Assembly (NCBI GenBank): GCA_003259005.1 | Contig: QLII01000001.1 | Coordinates: 7,617,001-7,681,000 of the forward strand | From: Spirosoma telluris | Lineage (GTDB): Bacteria > Bacteroidota > Bacteroidia > Cytophagales > Spirosomataceae | Length of the DNA: 64,000 nucleotides | Direction of reading: 5' to 3' | Made by a program: the position numbers and the translations under genes | Notes under the pieces: generated by a model | What the model saw: only the letters and a program-made list of their open reading frames with translations | The model's database searches: none | Told to the model about the DNA's origin: nothing | Shown here: positions 27,127 to 36,484 of the stretch, piece after piece | Position numbering within the stretch: the stretch's first letter is position 1 | Layout of the letters: each line of letters begins with the position of its first letter

Positions 27127-27557
27127 ATGAAGCAGCAACGGTCGAGCAGTCATTCGGTGCATCAATTGCAAGTTCATCTGGTGTGGAGCACCAAGTATCG
27201 GTATCAGGTGCTGACAGGGGAGGTTCAACTGCGTTGTCGAGACCTGATTCGGCAAACCTGCAATGCGCTGGACGTACAGATTCTGAAAGGGGTTGTGAGC
27301 AAAGACCACATCCATTTGCATGTATCGTATCCACCCTCGTTGAGTGTGAGCGACATGGTCAAACGGCTGAAGGGTCGGAGTGCGAAACTGCTCTTGGCTG
27401 AGTACCCGGAGCTGAAACGTCGGTATTGGGGCGGTCATTTTTGGGGATTGGTTATGGAGCCTGGAGCGTGGGCTCGATTACCGATGAGTTGTTGCAGACC
27501 TATTTGGATCATCATAAAGAACACCCGAATGGGGATGAGAATTTTATTCTGGAATGA
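27127..27557 (+). CDS. tnpA: IS200/IS605-family transposase TnpA (one apparent frameshift)
   Basis: About 143 residues when repaired. The start MKQQRSSSHSVHQLQVHLVWSTKYRYQVL and the HUH motif in KDHIHLHVSYPP match the Y1 single-strand transposase family. The frame breaks at about 27445, where a run of four G should be five; repair gives HFWGIGYGAWSVGSITDELLQTYLDHHKEHPNGDENFILE. The catalytic Tyr is probably that of TYLDHH, so the unrepaired frame would separate HUH from Tyr. As the break matches the window-wide G-run deficit, the enzyme may be intact in the living cell. It cuts single-stranded DNA at its hairpin ends. Confidence 0.85.
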
Positions 27558-27558
27558 T

Positions 27559-27644
27559 CCCCTTTCAGGGGTTGGCTTTCAGTCGGTTTCAACCGAAACG
27601 GCGAATTTCATTCGCTTCTCAACCTATGGACTTCCAGTCCATAG
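27559..27644. repeat. Four small hairpins in a row at the IS right end
   Basis: CCCCT-TTC-AGGGG (27559-27571), TCGGTT-TC-AACCGA (27583-27596), GCGAAT-TTC-ATTCGC (27601-27615) and CTATGGACT-TCC-AGTCCATAG (27624-27644). Stems differ, but the loops are all TC-centred. This looks like REP-type palindrome series. Confidence 0.75.
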
Positions 27645-27652
27645 TCGTTTAG

Positions 27653-28132
27653 TTTTTCGCTACCTTTTTTTAATAGCTTCAAAAATTCCTCACGCAGGTA
27701 GGTTTTATATTCGCCTACATCAAATTTTGACTGATAACCTGTTTTAAAATAGATGGGTATAATCTGATCAGCAGTGTAATTTTTTCTGGTATTCTCATAA
27801 TATCTGCCTAACTGGCCTGAGTGATGATCGGTATGTGTTTTGTCCTCAATCAAAATTGCTAGCTTGTCAGGAGCATCTGCATTGATTTTAATCAATATGT
27901 CTAACTTCTCAACTTGCCGCTCAACATCAACAGTTCTGATCATTGCTACATCATAACTTGGCTGGTGTTTATGGATCAATGAAGCAATGAACTCGCGGGC
28001 AGTTTGATATAACTCTGGGTCAATAGCCTGAAATTTTGGATTAGCCCAAGCGGCTAGCCAGCAGATGAAGGCATCCTGTGATAATTCACTGGTTGCGTAT
28101 GAAAAAAGATTCGGACGGGCGGGATTCTCCAT
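27653..28132 (-). pseudogene. PD-(D/E)XK nuclease gene, 5' part (cut by IS)
   Basis: The N-terminal 160 residues (MENPARPNLFSYATSELSQDAFICWLAAWANP...). The frame continues through the IS end into 14 foreign residues (LNDYGLEVHRLRSE) to a stop at 27608. The catalytic region reads VERQVEKLDILIKI... KLAILIEDKTHTDHHSGQLGRYYENTRK: an Asp before the strand and the E-x-K of the next strand fit the PD-(D/E)XK fold, near the PDDEXK_4 group. The role in the cell is unknown; such proteins often sit in defence or mobile regions. The IS splits it 3' to the catalytic motif, so the fragment keeps all expected active-site residues but loses its C-terminal half. Confidence 0.75.
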
Positions 28133-28186
28133 TGTTATTGGTTTGAATAGTCTGTGACAACAAGCCTGATAGTCAGTTTAACTACT

Positions 28187-28727
28187 TCACCGACTCAAAA
28201 AATACGCCCGGAACTCAGCCATTTCCCGCTCCTCTACCTCTATATATTTTCCGAATAATTTATCGCCTACTTGAGTTCGTAAGGCTGAGATACCGGCGTC
28301 GATCAGGCGCAAACCTTTATCGGTCATAAAGACGTTGTCGTAACGTTCGCCGGATTGGTCGGAGGGACGCCTAAGGTCACGATGGACGAAGCCCGCAGCA
28401 TGTAATTCGCGTAATTTATCTTCAAAGACATCTAACCGCAATTCCCGTTTCCCGATTTCGAGACTACGGAAATCGAGCGGATATAATCTTTCCAGGATGA
28501 GCATATCCCAGTCGTGTTTGTCGTCATAATCGAGCCGGATGAAGCGCACTAATAGGCCGTTAATGCCGTTGGCAACTTTGAGTTTTTCGGCTTCTGAGCG
28601 GTCCGTCGTTACGGCCGATGTCGGAATGGGTGTCGCCCTGGAAAACCTTGGCTACTTCTGTATCGGAAAGGGCTATAACCAGATTATTGGGCCCATATGA
28701 AAGTTGATTACTATACCGTTCTGCCAT
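28187..28727 (-). pseudogene. Small kinase-like protein gene with a frame disruption
   Basis: From the ATG at 28727 the frame reads MAERYSNQLSYGPNNLVIALSDTEVAKVFQGDTHSDIG and then runs into a stop; the continuation SEAEKLKVANGINGLLVRFIRLDYDDKHDWDMLILERLYPLDFRSL...HAAGFVHRDLRRPSD...YDNVFMTDKGLRLIDAG is in another frame to the stop at 28187. The AKVF lysine, HRD, N and DAG motifs are those of protein-kinase-like folds. The break (near 28610-28630) needs a net loss of one base, or gain of two, unlike the missing-base breaks elsewhere. It may therefore be a true pseudogene. Substrate unknown. It lies upstream of the nuclease gene, same strand, spaced by 55 bases, so a joint accessory unit is possible. 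Confidence 0.6.
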
Positions 28728-28833
28728 ACCGTAAACCTACATAAATTTGTACTTTTCGTTCAGGTTTATACTTCACAAACCCGGCACGACGTTTGATAGA
28801 CAACATATGGACATAACCCATTTACCCCAAACC

Positions 28834-29328
28834 ATGGCAACTTCCTACGCCGTCCGGCCTTTCCGGAATGCGCTCTTTCTGTTATTGGCAATTGGCCTGC
28901 TTACTACATCCTGCAAAAAAAGTGGGGGCTCCGATGCCGTTGATCCGCGCGATCAATACATTGGTACTTATGTGGGAGGGTTTCAAACCTCGTTTACGGT
29001 GGGTGGCGTTGAAAGTGCTCCGGAATCAGGCACCGCCACCATTACGATTACTAAAGGGTCGAATCCGAAGGAAATCTATATTGAAACAAATGTCCCTCGG
29101 CCAACAGCTTTAAAAGTAACCGGCCAACTGGACGATACTGGAAAGGCGTTTACTATAATTGATCGTAGTCAGGATCAGATGGCCGTGCTGAATAAAACGT
29201 TTACCGGCGATTTTACGGCGACGGGTGTTTTTGACAATAATCAAATTGCTATTTCGACAACCACTGAAACGGTTCAGGGGGGCGCATTAGCCGATACGAA
29301 TCAATTACAGGGACAAAGAAATAAATAG
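28834..29328 (+). CDS. Hypothetical lipoprotein
   Basis: About 164 residues from the ATG at 28834 (MATSYAVRPFRNALFLLLAIGLLTTSCKKSGG), which gives a textbook lipobox LTTSC. The frame is open upstream to 28747 but without a sensible signal peptide. The mature domain is beta-rich (YIGTYVGGFQTSFTVGG, TATITITKGSNPKEIYIETNV, LKVTGQLDDTGKAFTIIDR, FTGDFTATGVFDNNQIAISTTTE), of a kind common in Bacteroidota lipoproteins that may adopt a lipocalin-like barrel. No function can be given. A strong terminator follows. Confidence 0.65.
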   Translation: MATSYAVRPFRNALFLLLAIGLLTTSCKKSGGSDAVDPRDQYIGTYVGGFQTSFTVGGVESAPESGTATITITKGSNPKEIYIETNVPRPTALKVTGQLDDTGKAFTIIDRSQDQMAVLNKTFTGDFTATGVFDNNQIAISTTTETVQGGALADTNQLQGQRNK

Positions 29329-29379
29329 AGCTGACCAGTCATTGATTATCGGAGCCGCCTACGGGATGGATTCTAATTG

Positions 29380-29404
29380 ACCGGCCAGAAGGCCGGTTTT
29401 TTTG
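29380..29404 (+). terminator. Rho-independent terminator
   Basis: ACCGGCC and GGCCGGT pair around a short loop and are followed by seven T. It lies 50 bases after the lipoprotein stop. Confidence 0.85.
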
Positions 29405-29563
29405 TGTCCGTAACGATGTATAAATAAACAAAATCGGCTTATCATGCTTTTATATCATAGAACGACCTGAACTGATTCATTGGTAAATTGTCTTGTTTGT
29501 ATTCATTAATCGATCTAAAAGTTACGCAAGTGAATGGATTAACTACCTAAACAACATAGTCTT

Positions 29564-30430
29564 ATGATTCGCTCAGCCCTATCCTTGATCATCATCTGTA
29601 TCTGTTATTACAGTTGTACGATGCCCGATTCAGACCCTTCAACTGTTTCGGCGAGACAATTTCAGCAACCCGTTGAGCGGGTGAGTAAAATGACGGTCTA
29701 TTATACCTCTCCACTGGCAAGCAGGAACTATGTGGGGAAGGATACCATAAATGGCCAGATTTATAGTTTCATTGGGGCTGATGCCTATACATTCCAGTAT
29801 GATGCGCAGAGTCGATTAATTAAGCAGGTTCTCGTTCAGACTAGTGCTTCTGATAATGGGTTGCATTCGCGTAAAGATCAATATAGCTATGTGTATGCCA
29901 ATGGTCGAATGATAGAGACACAAACTTCTGATGGAGGAACGAGAACGTACTCATTTACACTTGATAGTACTCAAAACAAGGTTCTTGCTTATACCAAACG
30001 AACCTATACGGATGCGGGCATACCTGTTCCTGCTTCGCTTGATACCCTAAGGCAGTATTCTGTCGAGGGAATTTTACAACGAGTAGTCAGAGGAGCAAGT
30101 CGGCAGGTGATTACGATTGCGACAAAGAATATCGCTCAAATTGATGAATATAGCAACAGAACGGGTAAGTTAGACAATAGTACGTCTTTTCTATACGATG
30201 CAGATCATTACGGACCACCCGCTTATTTCACCTTTCTTGGAGAAACCAGCCGCAACGCTGTGGTGAAACAAACGGTCACTTATGGCAACCAGGGTCAGGC
30301 TGCTGCTTATATCTCAACCTACCAGAATGCGTTTGATGCCCAAAGCCGTTTGATCAAGCAGGTTGAGTTTTTGCAGTACCCCGGCCAGGATAAACCCGTA
30401 GTAGCAACCATAACCACGTATTCCTACTGA
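29564..30430 (+). CDS. Hypothetical lipoprotein with YD-like segments
   Basis: 288 residues. Signal and lipobox at the start (LIIICICYYSC). The rest consists of beta-strand pairs such as YTFQYDAQSRLIKQVLVQ, YSYVYANGRMIETQTS and AFDAQSRLIKQVEF, a pattern seen in Bacteroidota lipoproteins with YD-type repeats (strand, YD/FD, then G-R or S-R-L). It probably sits on the cell surface. No enzymatic motif is visible. The next gene starts 4 bases after its stop, so the two are probably co-translated. Confidence 0.6.
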   Translation: MIRSALSLIIICICYYSCTMPDSDPSTVSARQFQQPVERVSKMTVYYTSPLASRNYVGKDTINGQIYSFIGADAYTFQYDAQSRLIKQVLVQTSASDNGLHSRKDQYSYVYANGRMIETQTSDGGTRTYSFTLDSTQNKVLAYTKRTYTDAGIPVPASLDTLRQYSVEGILQRVVRGASRQVITIATKNIAQIDEYSNRTGKLDNSTSFLYDADHYGPPAYFTFLGETSRNAVVKQTVTYGNQGQAAAYISTYQNAFDAQSRLIKQVEFLQYPGQDKPVVATITTYSY

Positions 30431-30434
30431 TTAA

Positions 30435-30911
30435 ATGAAATTTCTCCTGACTCTGGGTCTGTTTTTATCCCTTCAGTTTGTACGAGCTCAGCCGCCCGTA
30501 TCACCTTCGGCTGCGGTATCGACTTCATTCGCAGTCACATCGGCTGACGAAAAAGCCGTTATTGAAACCGAAAAAAAACGATTTCAGGCGCAGATAAATG
30601 CCGATCTTCCTATGCTGGATCAGGTTCTCTCTAATGACCTGATCTATACCCATTCGAATGGAAATATTGACACAAAACAGTCGTATGTCCAATCAATCCG
30701 GGATGGGAAAACCAAGTACACTTCCATTGACATCGAAGAACAGAAAGTGCGGGTGTATGGTACTACGGCTACCATTAATGGCCTATGTATGCTGAAAGCG
30801 ATCAGCAATGGCGAAATGCTGAACAACCACTTGCGTTATCTATCGGTCTATGTCAGAAATGCCGGTCAATGGCAGATGGTGGCGTGGCAGTCTCTCAAAT
30901 TGACGAAGTAG
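30435..30911 (+). CDS. Secreted NTF2-like (SnoaL/DUF4440-type) protein
   Basis: 158 residues. Signal peptide (FLLTLGLFLSLQFVRA). The mature part starts with a helix (DEKAVIETEKKRFQAQINADLPMLDQVLSNDLIYTHSNGNIDTKQSYVQSIRDGKTKYTSIDIEEQKVRVYGTTATINGLCMLKA) and ends in strands (YLSVYVRNAGQWQMVAWQSLKL), as in DUF4440 nuclear-transport-factor-2-like folds. These small cone-shaped domains bind or convert small molecules, or serve as immunity-like or scaffold parts. The function here is unknown. It is the second gene of a two-gene unit with the upstream lipoprotein and is followed by a purine/pyrimidine palindrome. Confidence 0.75.
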   Translation: MKFLLTLGLFLSLQFVRAQPPVSPSAAVSTSFAVTSADEKAVIETEKKRFQAQINADLPMLDQVLSNDLIYTHSNGNIDTKQSYVQSIRDGKTKYTSIDIEEQKVRVYGTTATINGLCMLKAISNGEMLNNHLRYLSVYVRNAGQWQMVAWQSLKLTK

Positions 30912-31018
30912 GAAAAGGGAAGGAAGGAGGAAAGGGAGTAAAAGGACGAGAGGGAGGAAAGGAAAAAAGGTAAGGGCGGCTTATTTCTTTCCTCCCCCTC
31001 GTCCCTTTCCTCCTCCCC
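30911..31018. repeat. Purine/pyrimidine imperfect palindrome between convergent genes
   Basis: A purine-rich left part (words such as GGAGGAAAGGGAGT) and a pyrimidine-rich right part pair imperfectly around about 30 bases. It starts at the stop of the NTF2-like gene and ends at the stop of the thioesterase gene. Confidence 0.75.
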
Positions 31019-31019
31019 T

Positions 31020-31535
31020 CTATACTTTTAAAAATTCCCGTAACTCCTTGGCATCCTGAGGATTCATTCGCCCGGCTAAAACCAGTCGCAACTGCCGACG
31101 GCGGAGGGCGCTGGCATAGCGGTCTTTTTCTTCGTCAGTTTCGGGGATAACGGCTGGTACTTCAATAGGCCGCCCGCTCTGGTCAACAGCTACGAAGGTA
31201 TAGAATGCACTGTTTGTACTGACCCGAATACCAGCTGGAATATCTTCGGCCCACACTTCGATAAAGACTTCCATCGACGAACTGAACGCCCGCGTTACCT
31301 GCGCTTTCATGGTCACAATGTTGCCCAGCCGGATAGGCTCGGAAAAAGACACATTATCGACTGAGGCTGTTACGACAATCCGATTGGAGTGTTTTTGCGC
31401 GGCAATAGCAGCCGCAATGTCCATGAAGTGAAGCAGGCGTCCCCCCATCAGATTGTTAAGCGTGTTGGTATCGTTGGGGAGTACCATTTCGGTCATTACC
31501 GTTATGGACTCGCGGGCGTGTTTGGGTTGGGGCAT
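31020..31535 (-). CDS. Acyl-CoA thioesterase, hotdog fold
   Basis: 171 residues of the YciA/BFIT-like hotdog family: SITVMTEMVLPNDTNTLNNLMGGRLLHFMDIAAAIAAQKHSNRIVVTASVDNVSFSEPIRLGNIVTMKAQVTRAFSSSMEVFIEVWAED. The conserved features are NxxNxxxGG with the following D-x-A-A helix and the central VTASVDNVSF strand. The usual catalytic acid is in the helix (HFMDIAA). It hydrolyses medium or long acyl-CoA to fatty acid and CoA in the cytoplasm. The tail is charged (EETDEEKDRYASALRRRQL-like). It is transcribed alone, divergent from the fasciclin lipoprotein. Confidence 0.85.
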   Translation of the reverse strand: MPQPKHARESITVMTEMVLPNDTNTLNNLMGGRLLHFMDIAAAIAAQKHSNRIVVTASVDNVSFSEPIRLGNIVTMKAQVTRAFSSSMEVFIEVWAEDIPAGIRVSTNSAFYTFVAVDQSGRPIEVPAVIPETDEEKDRYASALRRRQLRLVLAGRMNPQDAKELREFLKV

Positions 31536-31990
31536 TTTTTAGTTGTTGGTAAATAGATTCCGTTATCCGTGAACGATCATTCATGACTCTAATCCTCAGG
31601 AATAACCGTTTGCCAATAACGGATAACCAGTTTGCAAACCAACCACCGAAAATTGAAACGGTCAAACGGGGAGTAAAGATTTACACGGGATTTTCAGCTA
31701 GACTAGTGCTCGTCCAATTTAGTTTCTATAGATTCTTTTGGTTCTATTGTATCTGATTGTCAATACAATAGAACCAAAAGAATCTATAGGATCAAAAGAA
31801 TCTATTTTGCCAAAGCACTACTATGGAGTTGGTACACTACTCTCCGAAAGAAATGAAGAACACAACCAAAATGGTATACAATCAGTATAAGTTGCCCGAT
31901 TTTTGCTGTTATCTAGTGAACAAATCAATTAAATGTCTGTTCTGCAACAGGAAGTATAGTACAACCTCCATTATTAATCACCAATTTATT
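31536..31990. other. Divergent intergenic region with two palindromes
   Basis: 455 bases without a supported gene. It contains an inverted repeat GTTATCCGT / ACGGATAAC (31564-31627) and the long palindrome at 31726-31789. A frame open from 31823 merely extends the fasciclin gene upstream without a good start. Confidence 0.65.
31726..31789. repeat. Palindrome with 27-bp perfect arms (GATTCT-word family)
   Basis: Arms 31726-31752 and 31763-31789 match perfectly; the left arm is made of GATTCTTTT, GGTTCTATT and GTAT. The unit resembles the 9-base GATTCTnnn words of the palindromes at 38280-38346 and 39737-39813. Confidence 0.9.
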
Positions 31991-32997
31991 ATGTCCATCC
32001 ATCCCTATACGTCTACCAGACGTAGTTGGAGTCTGCTACTCACGTTATTAACGGCTCTGACACTTTCCTTTTCTGCCTGTAAGAACCAGGATGAAACCAC
32101 ACCAACGCTCTCAACGATTACGGAGATCATCAATACGGGGAGTAAATTTACGCTCCTGAAAGCGGCTCTTGTTCGGACTGGATTAGATGCTACCCTCGGT
32201 CAGCCTGGTACGTATACCTTATTTGCGCCCACAGACGATGCTTTTAAACTATTTGGATATGGTGATGTGGCGACCGTCAGTGCAGCCCCTGTCGAAACAT
32301 TGAAAGCGGTTTTGCAATATCATGTACTCGGAACCCGGCTGGAGTCGTCAGCCATACCCGTTGCGGTCAACACAGCTCAGCAAACCTTGATTCCTAACGC
32401 TGTTCTCTATACTTCTAAAGTTTCATCGGGAACGTCCACTACCTCTTCATCGACTACGCTGTCGGTTAATGGCGCCCACGTGTTGCAGGCTGATGGACAG
32501 GCCAGTAATGGCGTTATTTATGCCATCGACCGGATATTGTTACCGCCTGTATTCGGTAATGTTGTTGTTACTATCCAGAACATTTCGCTTCTATTCCCTA
32601 CTGCAACGTTCAAACTGCTGCAAGCGGCCGTAACAAAAGCCGGCACTCAGACTGCAGGAGTGCTAACAGGAACGGGACCGATTACAGTTTTTGCTCCGAC
32701 AGATGCCGCCTTCAAAGCCGTGGGATATGATTCGGCAACAATAGCTAAAGCTCCTGCTGGTGTATTGGCGAATATTTTAAGCTATCACGTACTGAACAGT
32801 CGTACGTATACGCCCTTGATTACCAACGGATCGAGCTTAACTACGCTGCAGGGGGAACGCTGACGGCCGGTATTAGTACCACCGCTCTAACGGTTACAGG
32901 AAGAGGCAATGCCAATACAGCCTCGAACATTACAGTCCCAGATATTACGGCAACTAATGGCGTCGTGCATATTATTGATCGCCTGTTGATACCCTAA
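31991..32997 (+). CDS. Fasciclin (FAS1) domain lipoprotein (one apparent frameshift)
   Basis: About 335 residues from the ATG at 31991. The signal peptide ends in a lipobox (LTLSFSAC). Two FAS1 domains follow: KFTLLKAALVRTGLDATLGQPGTYTLFAPTDDAFKLFGYGDVATVSAAPVETLKAVLQYHVLGTRL and ATFKLLQAAVTKAGTQTAGVLTGTGPITVFAPTDAAFKAVGYDSATIAKAPAGVLANILSYHVLNSRTY, each with the FAPTD and YHV motifs. The frame breaks near 32851 (five G should be six), restoring LQGGTLTAG... TNGVVHIIDRLLIP and a stop at 32997. FAS1 proteins mediate cell adhesion or surface anchoring. The upstream open frame from 31823 lacks a signal and is not used. Confidence 0.85.
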
Positions 32998-33010
32998 GAT
33001 AAGATCAAAC

Positions 33011-33090
33011 GCAAAGGATGCCAGGACAGCGTAGCGATCGCAAAGGAGGGTAAGATTATTCCTTCGCGATCGTTGCGCTGTCTTGGCGTT
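33011..33090. repeat. Imperfect palindrome with GCAAAG words
   Basis: AACGCAAAGGATGCCAGGACAGCG is followed by its near complement with the words CTGTCTTGGCGTT at the right end; GCGATCGC and CGCGATCG lie inside. It separates fasciclin and polA. The word GCAAAG recurs at 38237-38250. Confidence 0.7.
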
Positions 33091-33237
33091 TACCTGTTCG
33101 GGAGGAATCAAACCGCCACTAATCCTGTTCTATTAGTAGACAATTTCTCCTGTACAACTTCGCAATTTGTCGGACTAAAAGCGCGCGATTGTCCCTAAGA
33201 CTGTCGACCTTTGGGTCTTGATCTGTGATCGTTTCGA

Positions 33238-36200
33238 ATGGCTAAACCACAAAAAAAACTGTTTCTGTTAGACGCGCTGGCCCTTATTTACCGCGCTCAT
33301 TTTGCCTTCAGCAAAGCCCCCCGCATTTCGTCGCGTGGCATTAACACATCCGCCGTTTTTGGCTTCATGAACGCCATGATTGAGGTGCTGACGAAGGAAA
33401 AACCTACGCATATTGGTGTCGCATTCGACTCGGCTAAGAAGACCTTCCGGCACGAACAGTTTCCAATGTATAAGGCCAATCGGCAGTCGCAACCCGAAGA
33501 CATCAGTGTGGCCATGCCCTACATCAAACAGATTGTAGAGGCCATGCACATTCCAATGCTGATTCTGGATGGCTACGAAGCCGATGATATTATTGGGACG
33601 ATTGCCAAGAAAGCAGCTCTGGCTGATTTTGAGGTGTATATGATGACGCCCGATAAAGATTACGGTCAGTTGGTGGAAGAACACATTCACATTTACAAGC
33701 CTGCGTTTATGGGCAAACCTGCCGAAAAGTTGGGGGTGAATGAAGTGCTGGACCGCTGGCAGATTGAGCGGATCGATCAGGTAACGGATATGCTGGGGCT
33801 GATGGGCGATTCGGTCGATAATATCCCTGGCATTCCGGGAATTGGGGAAAAAACAGCCCAGAAACTCATCACTGACTTCGGTTCAGTCGAAAATCTGATT
33901 GCCCGCGCCGATGAGCTTAAAGGTAAACTCAAAGAAAATGTTGTCAACTTCGCCCAGCAGGGCTTGCTGTCCAAACAATTAGCAACCATTCATCTGGATG
34001 TTCCTGTTCCTTTTGATGAAGAACACCTTCGCCATACAGAATATGACAAACCCCGATTGGCTGCGCTGTTGGATGAGCTGGAGTTTCGGCAGATGAAAAC
34101 CCGACTGCTTGGCGATTTCGATGAAAAACCATTGCCTGCTGCGTTTAAAACACCAGCATCGGCACAAATGAATTTGTTTGACTCGCCTGGGGTAACGCTC
34201 CAGCGTTTATACCTTTCCCGAATATGGGGGTGTCCAATCCATCGGGAGCGGAGGACTTGCCGTTTGATTTTGGTTCGGAAACAACGCCAGCGACTCCGGC
34301 AAAGCCTGTATCAAAATCGAAGAAAACGCCGGTCAATATACCCACGGCCTCGGCTACGGCTGAAACGCCTAAACAGGTAACAGAAACAATTACGACGGAT
34401 GATTCTATGGGTGCAGAAGCACCTGCCTATCTCGATGTTTACCCTGATTATGAGATCGATCCGGTACAGCCCGAACGTCGAAAAACGATTTTGTCGGTCA
34501 AACATGATTATCGTTTAGTCGACACGCCCGAACTACGGGCCAGTCTGGTGCATTACTTAGGTCTTCAGGAAAGCATCTGCTTTGACTCCGAGACGACGGC
34601 TATTGACCCGGTCGAAGCTGATCTGGTCGGTCTGTCATTTGCTTACCGAAAAGGAGAAGCGTTTTATGTTCCAGTACCTGCTGATCGTGACGAGGCTCAG
34701 GCGATTGTGGATCAGTTTAAACCTGTTTTTGAAAACGCCAGCATCGGTAAGATCGGGCAGAACCTGAAATACGACCTGCTCATGCTGAAAAAGTATGGGG
34801 TGGAAGTACAGGGGAAGCTGTTCGATACCATGATTGCACACTACCTGATTGAGCCGGAAATGCGCCACAATATGGACATGATGGCCATGACCTATCTGAA
34901 CTACAGTCCGGTTGAGATTGAAATGCTGATTGGCAAAAAAGGGAAGGGCCAGTTGACCATGCGTGATGTGGATATTCAAAAGGTTGTCGACTACGCGGCT
35001 GAAGACGCTGATATTACGCTTCAGCTTAAAGAAACCTTTGCCCCCCGGCTCGAAAAAGACAGTCTTTACAAACTCTTCGATCAGGTAGAAATGCCGCTTG
35101 TGCAGGTGCTCACCGACCTCGAACTGGAAGGTATAAAGATTGACACTAATGCCTTAGCTGAACTATCGGCCACGCTGGAGGTGGATATGCGGCAGGTACA
35201 GCAGGAGATTTTCGACATTGCCGGTGAGCCATTTAATATTGGGTCGCCAAAGCAGTTAGGTGAGGTGTTGTTCGACAAACTGAAGCTCGATAAGAACGCC
35301 AAAAAGACGAAAACCGGACAGTATGCAACGGGTGAAGAGATTTTGTCGAAGATGGAAGCCGAGCACGAAATTGCCCGGAAGATTCTGGACTACCGCGAAC
35401 TGATCAAACTCAAAAATACCTACGTCGATGTGCTGCCTTTGCTGATCAGTAAACGAACGGGTCGGATTCATACCTCGTTCAATCAGGCAGTTGCGGCAAC
35501 CGGGCGCCTGTCATCGGTGAATCCTAATCTGCAAAACATCCCGATTCGTACCCGCGCGGGCAGGAAATTCGCAAAGCATTCGTGCCCCGTGGGCCGGAGT
35601 TCCTGATTATGTCGGCCGACTATTCGCAGATCGAACTGCGCATTATGGCGGCTTTCAGTGGTGATCAGACCATGCTGGAAGCGTTCAATAATGGCGTTGA
35701 TATTCATACCCAAACAGCCAGTAAAGTCTTTCATGTGGGACTGGATGAGGTAACGGGTGAGATGCGCCGAAAGGCCAAGACTATCAATTTTGGGATTATC
35801 TATGGCATTTCGGCCTTTGGCCTTTCGCAACGACTCAAGATTCCCCGCAAAGAAGCGGCCCAAATCATCGATGAATATTTTGCAGGCTTCCCGGCGGTGA
35901 AAGACTACATTGACCAATGCATCGAAAAAGCACGCGGCTTTGGGTATGCGGAAACCATTCTAGGCCGTCGCCGGTATCTACGTGACATCAATTCACGGAA
36001 CCAGACCGACCGGATGTTTGCCGAACGTAACGCTGTGAACGCCCCCATCCAGGGCAGTGCCGCCGACATGCTCAAGATTGCCATGATTCGGATTCACGAG
36101 TTCATGCAACAGGAGCGATTGAAGTCGAAAATGATCCTAACCGTTCACGATGAACTCGTCTTCGATGCCCACCGCGACGAAATTGAGCTGTTACGTGTTC

Positions 36201-36292
36201 GCGTCGATGATATCATGCGTAACGCCATTCCAATGGGTGTCAAGATGGAAACCGGCATCGGCACGGGTGAGAACTGGTTGCTGGCGCACTGA
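33238..36292 (+). CDS. polA: DNA polymerase I (two apparent frameshifts)
   Basis: About 1,018 residues when repaired. The 5'-nuclease domain spans about 1-300 (LLDALALIYRAHFAFSK, ILDGYEADDIIGTIAKKA, GLMGDSVDNIPGIPGIGEKTAQKLI). An unusual Pro/Thr/Ala-rich linker follows. The 3'-5' exonuclease domain keeps its DxE (CFDSETTAIDPVEADLVG), with the later YAAEDADITLQL. The polymerase domain has TGRLSSVNPNLQNIPIR, the catalytic SADYSQIELRIMAAFSGD, the O helix RRKAKTINFGIIYGISAFGLSQRL and the HDELVFDA acid. Breaks: near 34189 (four G should be five) and near 35561 (GGGCAGG should be GGGCCAGG, giving RAGQEIRKAF). Pol I fills gaps and removes primers, and is normally needed, so I judge both breaks to be errors. 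The proofreading acids are present. Confidence 0.9.
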
Positions 36293-36312
36293 TTTATACA
36301 TTGTCGAGAAAT

Positions 36313-36353
36313 AAAAATTAACCACATCGGTCCGCCGATGTGGTTAATTTTTG
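36313..36353. terminator. Bidirectional terminator after polA
   Basis: A stem of about 17 bases (AAAAATTAACCACATCGG / CCGATGTGGTTAATTTTT) with T-runs on both strands. It lies 20 bases after the polA stop. Confidence 0.85.
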
Positions 36354-36484
36354 CCTGTCACCATATAGTCTTTTTTGTGATCATCTACCATTTATCCCCA
36401 CCCTCAACCGACTAATAACTTTGTGCGGTGGCGAAAGTCAGAAATGGGTAATCTTGGCAAATCATTCCATTTTCATTGTCTCCC

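Larger units (their letters stand above)
27050..27652 (+). mobile_element. IS200/IS605-family element, 603 bp, tnpA only
   Basis: The left end lies directly after TTTAC (27045-27049), the target preferred by IS605-type elements, and the element ends at GTCGTTTAG (27652). Excision at these points restores the interrupted nuclease frame exactly. There is a left-end hairpin GCCCT TT AGGGC (27076-27087) and a series of small hairpins at the right end (27559-27644). No target-site duplication is expected for this family and none is needed. No tnpB accessory gene is present. The right cleavage-like sequence TTTAG resembles the left TTTAC. Confidence 0.85.

Noticed and set aside
27094-27438. Minus-strand frames across the IS element
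   Set aside because: They overlap the tnpA frame in antisense and have no start or domain support.
33238-36292. Programmed ribosomal frameshifting in polA
   Set aside because: Two breaks of the same missing-base kind, one in a G-run and one at GGCAGG, fit the window-wide error pattern; no slippery-site plus downstream structure was seen.
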